From positions 4,052,501-4,116,500 of the forward strand of contig NZ_JACHLY010000001.1 in NCBI RefSeq assembly GCF_014204715.1: 64,000 nucleotides of DNA, given 5' to 3'. Shown in pieces: positions 58,654-64,000 of the stretch; within the stretch, counting starts at the first letter, position 1; each line of letters starts with the position of its first letter. Source of the DNA: Streptomonospora salina (lineage in GTDB: Bacteria > Actinomycetota > Actinomycetes > Streptosporangiales > Streptosporangiaceae). Made by a program: the position numbers and the translations under genes. The notes beneath the pieces were generated by a model, which did no database searches, was not told the origin of the DNA, and saw nothing but the letters and a program-made list of their open reading frames with translations.

Positions 58654-59640
58654 CTATGTCGATTGCTGGTAGCGAGGAGTGTGCGCACACCACCGGTGCC
58701 ATCCGCCGAGCAGCAGCGCGAGGTCGTTGAGGTAGCGGCGTAGCGGTGGTCGGGCTACGTCGTAGAGTTCATCTCGCTGCTCGGTCTCGGTGAAGGCGTG
58801 AAGCAACGTCCGATAGAGACGGCGGGTGGAGTCTAGGCCGCCATCGAGAGTGGTGTGGTCGTGGTGCGCGTAGACGGTCGGATAATTCAGGGCGGCGCTG
58901 GAGGCAGCCGTCTCCTTTGGGCAGGAGGCGATGTCGTTACAGATGCCGATGAGGCGCACAGCGAGCTGGTTGAGTGCTTGGACGCCCGGATCGGACCAGA
59001 TGTCACCGGGCAGGCTGGATCCGCGTGTGATAGTGATCAGGATCAAGGGCCACTCACTGATGGTGAGCTGGCGCAGGACGTCGTATTCCTGCGGTGTGGG
59101 GTAGGTGCCGGCGGCGAGGAGGGACGCTTCGCAGGCGGCACCCATGCTGTATGTGCGCCAGGCATTCCGAAGCCGGGATTGCTCTTCGGTGTCAGTGATG
59201 TCGACGAGACGCAGCCAGAGCTGCTGCAGTGCCCGGCACGATTCGTCATTGTGCACCGAGTTGCCCTCCAAGACCGCCTCCCAGCGCAGCAGCTGCCGTA
59301 CAGCCGACTCGGCATCACCGCTGAGGGCCGGAGCCTCGATGCGGCTTCCGTCGAACTCGAACAGGTACAGCAAGACGCAGCCGGCCAGAGCCACCTTCGC
59401 GGCGTCGCCGTCGGGGTAGAGACCGGCGGCCAGGCGTCCGAAGCCGGCGTCTTGAGCGGACGCGAACTCGGGGAGCGCGGTCTGTCCGGTGGCCCAAGCG
59501 CGGACCTGCTGTTCGATCGCCGCTGCCTGTGCGTGCTCCGCGACGGGCAGGTCGGCCGGGCCGGACGCGATGAGTGGGCACGGTAGGCGGACGTTGCGGG
59601 TAACGACGGGGGATGGGTCCGGCCGGTTCTCGGCGTTCAA
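58654..59640 (-). CDS. Class I terpene cyclase with degenerate first Asp motif
   Basis: 328 residues. The NSE metal-binding triad is intact (ICNDIASCPKE, near 240) and the C-terminal RY pair that senses diphosphate is present (HTPRY). The usual DDxxD/E motif near residue 95 reads YLFEFDGSRIE, with only one of the paired Asp residues clear. Some active bacterial cyclases have reduced Asp motifs, so function is uncertain and not excluded. The hydrocarbon product cannot be predicted. It lies 121 nt after a broken P450 gene in the same orientation, recalling cyclase/P450 pairs such as the albaflavenone system. Confidence 0.82.
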   Translation of the reverse strand: MNAENRPDPSPVVTRNVRLPCPLIASGPADLPVAEHAQAAAIEQQVRAWATGQTALPEFASAQDAGFGRLAAGLYPDGDAAKVALAGCVLLYLFEFDGSRIEAPALSGDAESAVRQLLRWEAVLEGNSVHNDESCRALQQLWLRLVDITDTEEQSRLRNAWRTYSMGAACEASLLAAGTYPTPQEYDVLRQLTISEWPLILITITRGSSLPGDIWSDPGVQALNQLAVRLIGICNDIASCPKETAASSAALNYPTVYAHHDHTTLDGGLDSTRRLYRTLLHAFTETEQRDELYDVARPPLRRYLNDLALLLGGWHRWCAHTPRYQQST

Positions 59641-59761
59641 GGAATTCCTCCAGCGCTAACGGGCGAGCGGCACTGTGACCGGTCTGGAACGGCCCTGCCG
59701 CTGCTGGGCGTCGACGGGTTCGGTATCTACCGCCCCTCAGACCTGGTTCTGGCAGGCACGG

Positions 59762-60367
59762 TCATGGGCAGTTGGTTCGGGCGGAGGACGGCTGCGGGAA
59801 CGCGGGGGTGATGGTGCGTACAGCGACCTCTGTGAAGAGTCCGGTAACGCAGCGGTCGATCTCGGAGATGAGGGCGGTGTCCAGGTCCGCACCGAACAGC
59901 GCCTTGAACGCCATGGCTGCGGAAAGGACAGGCAGTTCCTTGTCCATGGCGATGAGCCGACCATCGTGCCATGCGCCCGTCATGGCCTGTCCTGCTCGCC
60001 CAGGACGGTGCTGTATCCGTGCAGGCGGTCGTGGCGGAAAGCAGGGGAGATCAGGGCGCCGCTGCCGGCGGTGGACCGCCCCTTCTGAGGTGGCAAGTCC
60101 TTCCCCCACTACAGGACGGGCCTCGTCGTACATTCGGCCCTTGGAGTGCGAGGCGGCGTCGGTAGTGAGGACGCGGTGGAGCAGCGCCGGTGAGTTGACC
60201 AGGTATACCGGCTTCCGCCCGATGTAGAGGACGACGATGTCACCATGAGTCCGCAGCGAGTGCAGGGTGCTGGCAGGGTCAGGCAGCAGGTGCGGCACGT
60301 GGCCGAGTAGGGGGACCCGACCGGGAAGGACTCGTGGTGGCGAGGGGGAATCGGATGTCGCGGTCAT
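59762..60367 (-). pseudogene. Cytochrome P450 N-terminal fragment with frame disturbance
   Basis: ATG 60367 starts MTATSDSPSPPRVLPGRVPL, then LGHVPHLLPDPASTLHSLRT and IGRKPVYLVNSPALLHRVLT, a typical P450 N-terminus. After GEGLATSEGAVHRRQRR a one-base gain shifts the frame (the expected LISPAFRHDRLHGYSTVLGE is in another frame), and a second change restores it for AMTGAWHDGRLIAMDKELPV. The frame ends after about 190-200 residues, before the I-helix, ExxR and haem-Cys motifs. It cannot bind haem and is a pseudogene, probably of the oxidase that once worked with the adjacent terpene cyclase. Confidence 0.85.
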
Positions 60368-60575
60368 GGGAGAGTCCCCATAATGAAGTCCGACGGCACG
60401 GTCGCGGTCATGAGGGCAGGAGCCACACGCGCCGCTGCCGGAGTAGGTCCGCCTCCGGCGCCGACGGCCCGAACTCCGCGTCGACCTCCAGCACCGCACG
60501 CAGTTCAACAGGGGGAACCTGTCGACTCGCCCCTCTCTGCGGTTCCCTGAAATCGATCCGTAATTACAGGCGGCC

Positions 60576-60746
60576 ATGATCAAGCTCCAGGTCAAGACCT
60601 CGGGCGGGTGGCGAAGTCTGGACGGCGCCCGCCACTTGCGCCGGATCCGCTCCTTCATCTCCACCGCCGGGAAACAGGGGTACGCCGCGATGGCCAAGCT
60701 CACCGACTTGTTCGCCGGGAATGTCTGGCTCCGCTCAACCACCTGA
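60576..60746 (+). pseudogene. IS66-family transposase C-terminal remnant (56 codons)
   Basis: The plus-strand frame MIKLQVKTSGGWRSLDGARH, LRRIRSFISTAGKQGYAAMA, KLTDLFAGNVWLRSTT matches the end of IS66 TnpC proteins (KISGxWRTLxGAxxFxxxRSYISTARKxGxxxLxxLRxLFxGxxW). Nothing else of the element is present. The surrounding gap 60368-60811 holds no other recognisable gene, only this scar and presumably the promoter of the P450/cyclase genes. Confidence 0.75.
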
Positions 60747-60811
60747 ACAGTTGTGCGGCTTCTGCCTGCGATTCCGAGAGGGAAGTGTTGTGGCGGCCGA
60801 GAAGCCTGAGA

Positions 60812-63800
60812 TCACGCGAGGAGGGCGGCTATGCGGCTGATGTAGCCGTCGCGTCCGATGAACCCGCCGGCGCGGCCGGGTGGTACGGCGAGTCCGTCGA
60901 TGAGCACGCCGAGGTTCCCGGCGACGTCTTCTGCCGCGTTCGTGCGGGCAGTGCGGAGGACGTCGGCGTCGCCGGGACGTAGCGATCCCTGGTTGAGGTG
61001 CCAGGCGGCGGAGTCGAGGACGAGGTCGAGCCCGTGAAGGCGTCGAGCCGATTCGAGCGCGCTTCGCCACGGACCGTTCATGGCGGCGATGAGGTGGTCG
61101 AACTCCTCGAGAGTGCGTCGTGCGAGGTGGACGCGGGCAACCTCCTCGATCTCGGCGAGGTAGGGGGTGGGATCGCCGGGGTCGACGCGGTGGCTGAGCT
61201 GGTCGGCGAGGACGCGCTCATGCAGGGAAACGAGGCGCAGTGTCGAGCGCGCGTCGCCCGTTCCAGGACCGTCGGGTGCGGGGACGGGCGAGGTGCCGGT
61301 TCCGTCGAGGAGCTGTTTCCCGGCCTCAAGCAGCAGGAGCCGGGTGTCGCCTCCGGCCGCGTGAAAGGATTTGGCCATGTCCTCGTAGGCGGTGATGCGA
61401 TTGGTGTGCAGTACGCCTTGGAAGCCGCACAGCCGCCGGCACGTGGCGGTGACGGACTCCACGGTGGTGGCCGCGGCGGCTTTGGCGAGGGTGCGGTCGC
61501 GGTTGGCGGCGAGCCAGGGCGCGTAGGCGGTGCCGCTCTCCGTCCGGCGCGGCTCGGCGGCGCTGGTGCCGATGCGTTCGTCGGTGAAGTCGCGACGCAC
61601 CTTCTCGACGTAGGAACCTGTGGCGTAGACGCGCGCGACCGCCGAGGCGAGATCGCTGCTGTGGGTGGTGAACCTGAGCGCAGGGGTTCCCGGATCGCCG
61701 ATGATCCGCTGCGCGTTGTAGCGGAAGGCGATGGCGACCGCGGCGCGGGCGGCCGAGGCGAGGGCGACGGTGGCGAAGACGACGGCGGCATTGACTCCTC
61801 CCAGGGACCGGGCGAGCCGCTGCGTCGGCGTCAGGGGGTCGGTGACGCCGCTGCCGGTGATGACGGCGGTGTCGCGAAGCCAGTAGCCGAACGGGATCTC
61901 GGCGTCCCGGAAGCGGATCACCGAGTAGTCGAGTGGCACCGGCGCTGCGCCGGGCAGGATCGTCACATCGGCTCGGGGGTGCGGGAAGCGGAACGCGAAC
62001 GCGTGGATTCCGTGGTCGGAGTCGTCGACGACGAGGCGGGCGTTGACGACCGCGGTGCGTCCGAGGCCGGTCCAGCCGACGTTGGGCATGATCTTCAGCG
62101 CAGCATCCTCGGGCGTGTGGAGCGTGAAGGTACCGCGCTCGCGGTCGTAGCGGGCCTCGGTACGGATGGTGGTCTGGGAGCCGCCGCGTCCGAGTTCGGT
62201 GGCGACGATCGCGCCGGGGGCCTCCATGGTGTCGAGGTCGGCGGTAAGGGCGTCCAGGTCGTCGTCGGTGTGCCCGCACTCGACCAGAGCGGTCGTGGCG
62301 ACGCCGTAGTGCACCATGGCGGCGTGCATCATGGCGGGATCGACGATTCCGGCCCATTCCATGCCGGCCAGTAGGCGCGTAGGGGAGACGTGCAAGTCCC
62401 GTGCCGGGCCCAGGGCCCGGCCGAAGGCGTGGAGGCGGCGGTAGACGGCGCTGACGCCGGTGAGGTTCCAGGCGAACTCCGGGAGGTCGAGGAGTTCGTC
62501 GAGTTCGGCCCACACGGGCATGCGGTCGTGGAAGAGCGGATGCGAGGGCATTTCACCACCTTGCTGGACCGGTTGCGGCGAAGGTCGGGTAGGTGTTGCG
62601 GAGGGCGCCGGCGCTTCCCGGGCGGGTGGCGGGGAGTGCTCGTCCACCAGTTCGGTGTACCAGTAGCTCTGCAGATTCCACGTGCGCTTGGGGAGGCGCG
62701 GTGGCGTCGCGGCCTGGTCAGGCGGAGCGGCGAGGACGGCGTGGGCGTTGGTTCCGGAGAGCCCGAAGGAGGAGACGGCCGCCCGGCGACGACCGTCCAC
62801 GGGCCAGGGTTCGCAGGCGGTCGGTATGCGAAGCGCCGAAGCGTCCCAGTCGATGGCGGGCGCGAGGGCCGTGAGGTGCAAGGAAGCGGGCACCTGCCCG
62901 TGTTGGAGGGCGAGGACGGCCTTGAGGAACCCCGCGAGCCCGGCGACGGGCTCGAGGTGGCCGATGTTGGTCTTGACGGATCCGACGAGACACGGGCGCG
63001 GGTCGGCGCCGTACACCTCGTGGAGGGCGGCGAGTTCGATGTCGTCGCCGGTTCTGGTACCGGGACCGTGGGCTTCGACGTAGGCGATCTCGCCGGGGCG
63101 GCGTCCTGCATCGGCGAGGGCTTTGCGCATCATGCGCACCTGGCCGGGGCCGCTGGTGGCGACGATATTGCGGCCGGAGCGGCCGTTGGCGTTGACCGCG
63201 CTGCCTTCGACGACGGCGTGAATCGGATCGCCGTTGTCCAGGGCGTCGGAGAGGCGCCGCAGGAGGACGGCGGCGACGCCTTCGCCGCGGGGGTAACCGT
63301 CGGCATCGACGCTGGCGAATGCGGAACGCCCGTGTGGCGAAAGGGCTTTCGCGAGGCCGTGGGAAGGGCCGCCGTGGGGATTGAGGATCAGGTGCGTTCC
63401 AGCGGCGACCGCGGTGTCGACTTCGCCGCTTCGGAGCGCCCGGCAGGCGGTGTGGACGGCGGTCAACGACGCCGAGCACGAGGTGTCGAGCGTGAGGCTC
63501 GGTCCTTGAAGATCGAAGAAGTGCGACACCCGTCCGGACAGGAAGCTCTTGAGTCCTCCGCCGGACAGCGTGTACAAGTTCGGCGTCACGTCGACGGTCG
63601 AAAGGTCCCAGTAGTCGGAATGGGATTCGCCGACCCAGATCCCGCTGCGCGGCCCCGCGAGGTCGGCGGCCGAGAGTCCGGCATCGTCGATGGACTCCTG
63701 GACGGTCATGAGGAGTAAGCGCAGGCGCGGATCCGAGCGGTGGGCCTCACGAGGGCCGAACCCGAAGTACCGGGCGTCGAACCGATCCACGCCGTCGACG

Positions 63801-64000
63801 AATCCGCCCGCGTTCATGATCTGCTGCTCTTCGTCGTCGCGGATGCGGTCGGCCGGGACGGGACCGACGGCGCTGCGGCCGGTACGGAGCAGTTCCCAGA
63901 AGGAGGCGGGGTCGGCGGCTCCGGGGAATCGACAGGCCATACCGATCACGGCGACAGGATCGGTGCGGTGCGTGTCGGCGGTGTCGCGTTCGACGATGCG
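60812..64000 (-). CDS. Ketosynthase - acyl-CoA oxidase/dehydrogenase fusion (N-terminus outside window)
   Basis: At least 1063 residues; the frame is open to the window edge. A PKS ketosynthase occupies the first 440 visible residues: VAVIGMACRFPG, active-site Cys in DTSCSASLTA, His in EAHGPGTRTGD and NIGHLEPVAG. After a Pro-rich linker an FAD-type acyl-CoA oxidase/dehydrogenase domain spans about 480-1063, with TELGRGGSQTTIRTEARYD in the flavin/substrate region. There is no acyltransferase or carrier domain in the visible part. Near GFQGVLHTNRI and FHAAGGDTRLLLLEAGKQLL the usual catalytic Glu (as in xFEGDN or xYEGT) appears to be Ala. The enzyme presumably condenses an acyl chain and alters its oxidation state, or works as an unusual loading protein. 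Fusion of these two domains in this order is uncommon. Confidence 0.85.
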   Translation of the reverse strand, partial: RIVERDTADTHRTDPVAVIGMACRFPGAADPASFWELLRTGRSAVGPVPADRIRDDEEQQIMNAGGFVDGVDRFDARYFGFGPREAHRSDPRLRLLLMTVQESIDDAGLSAADLAGPRSGIWVGESHSDYWDLSTVDVTPNLYTLSGGGLKSFLSGRVSHFFDLQGPSLTLDTSCSASLTAVHTACRALRSGEVDTAVAAGTHLILNPHGGPSHGLAKALSPHGRSAFASVDADGYPRGEGVAAVLLRRLSDALDNGDPIHAVVEGSAVNANGRSGRNIVATSGPGQVRMMRKALADAGRRPGEIAYVEAHGPGTRTGDDIELAALHEVYGADPRPCLVGSVKTNIGHLEPVAGLAGFLKAVLALQHGQVPASLHLTALAPAIDWDASALRIPTACEPWPVDGRRRAAVSSFGLSGTNAHAVLAAPPDQAATPPRLPKRTWNLQSYWYTELVDEHSPPPAREAPAPSATPTRPSPQPVQQGGEMPSHPLFHDRMPVWAELDELLDLPEFAWNLTGVSAVYRRLHAFGRALGPARDLHVSPTRLLAGMEWAGIVDPAMMHAAMVHYGVATTALVECGHTDDDLDALTADLDTMEAPGAIVATELGRGGSQTTIRTEARYDRERGTFTLHTPEDAALKIMPNVGWTGLGRTAVVNARLVVDDSDHGIHAFAFRFPHPRADVTILPGAAPVPLDYSVIRFRDAEIPFGYWLRDTAVITGSGVTDPLTPTQRLARSLGGVNAAVVFATVALASAARAAVAIAFRYNAQRIIGDPGTPALRFTTHSSDLASAVARVYATGSYVEKVRRDFTDERIGTSAAEPRRTESGTAYAPWLAANRDRTLAKAAAATTVESVTATCRRLCGFQGVLHTNRITAYEDMAKSFHAAGGDTRLLLLEAGKQLLDGTGTSPVPAPDGPGTGDARSTLRLVSLHERVLADQLSHRVDPGDPTPYLAEIEEVARVHLARRTLEEFDHLIAAMNGPWRSALESARRLHGLDLVLDSAAWHLNQGSLRPGDADVLRTARTNAAEDVAGNLGVLIDGLAVPPGRAGGFIGRDGYISRIAALLA

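Overview
The window is about 64 kb of very GC-rich actinomycete DNA. GTG and TTG starts, strong third-position G/C, large NRPS genes, LiaRS/NarLX-type two-component pairs and a secreted YD-repeat (RHS) protein all fit a filamentous actinomycete. Nocardiopsaceae is plausible, but that is a guess from style and not a demonstrated assignment.

Left half (1-35.4 kb): a nonribosomal peptide gene cluster bracketed by two paralogous histidine kinase/response regulator pairs (1-1486 on minus, 33449-35364 on plus). From the left come a MacB/FtsX-type ABC exporter, a DrrA/DrrB-type exporter and an ArsR-like regulator on plus. Convergent to them is a minus-strand biosynthetic operon: stand-alone penicillin-binding-protein-like thioesterase, 4647-residue NRPS (A-T / C-A-T-E / C-A-T-E / C-A-T), 2649-residue NRPS (C-A-T / C-A-T-E) and MbtH protein. 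The assembly line has six modules, starts with a bare A domain, ends in an epimerase domain and has no integral thioesterase. With the SurE-like enzyme this predicts a head-to-tail cyclic hexapeptide ending in a D-residue. A 2.8-kb T-E-C block is duplicated, apparently without differences, inside the first NRPS.

Middle (35.4-44.3 kb): a tyrosine recombinase whose 5' end is joined to an IS5-type transposase remnant, then a Gram-positive-style RHS polymorphic toxin locus on minus. One complete secreted RHS protein is followed by two displaced orphan RHS 3' ends. Each of the three carries a different short hydrophobic tip with two cysteines, and each is followed by its own tiny two-helix membrane protein; a fourth such gene lies at the end. 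This looks like a cassette array of membrane-active toxin tips with immunity genes. A tRNA-Arg 3' half at 44336-44380 probably marks an island boundary.

Right part (44.5-64 kb): an island full of decayed insertion sequences (IS5, IS3, IS701, IS481, IS256, IS66 types) around a five-gene operon: tyrosine phenol-lyase homologue, O-methyltransferase, a fused P450-adenylation-carrier protein, alpha/beta hydrolase, and a second methyltransferase lacking the usual catalytic His. The operon has the parts of a beta-hydroxy-amino-acid pathway (carrier-bound amino acid, P450 oxidation, hydrolytic release). Beyond it lie a terpene cyclase with a degenerate Asp-rich motif, a truncated and frameshifted P450, and a ketosynthase/acyl-CoA-oxidase fusion cut by the window end.
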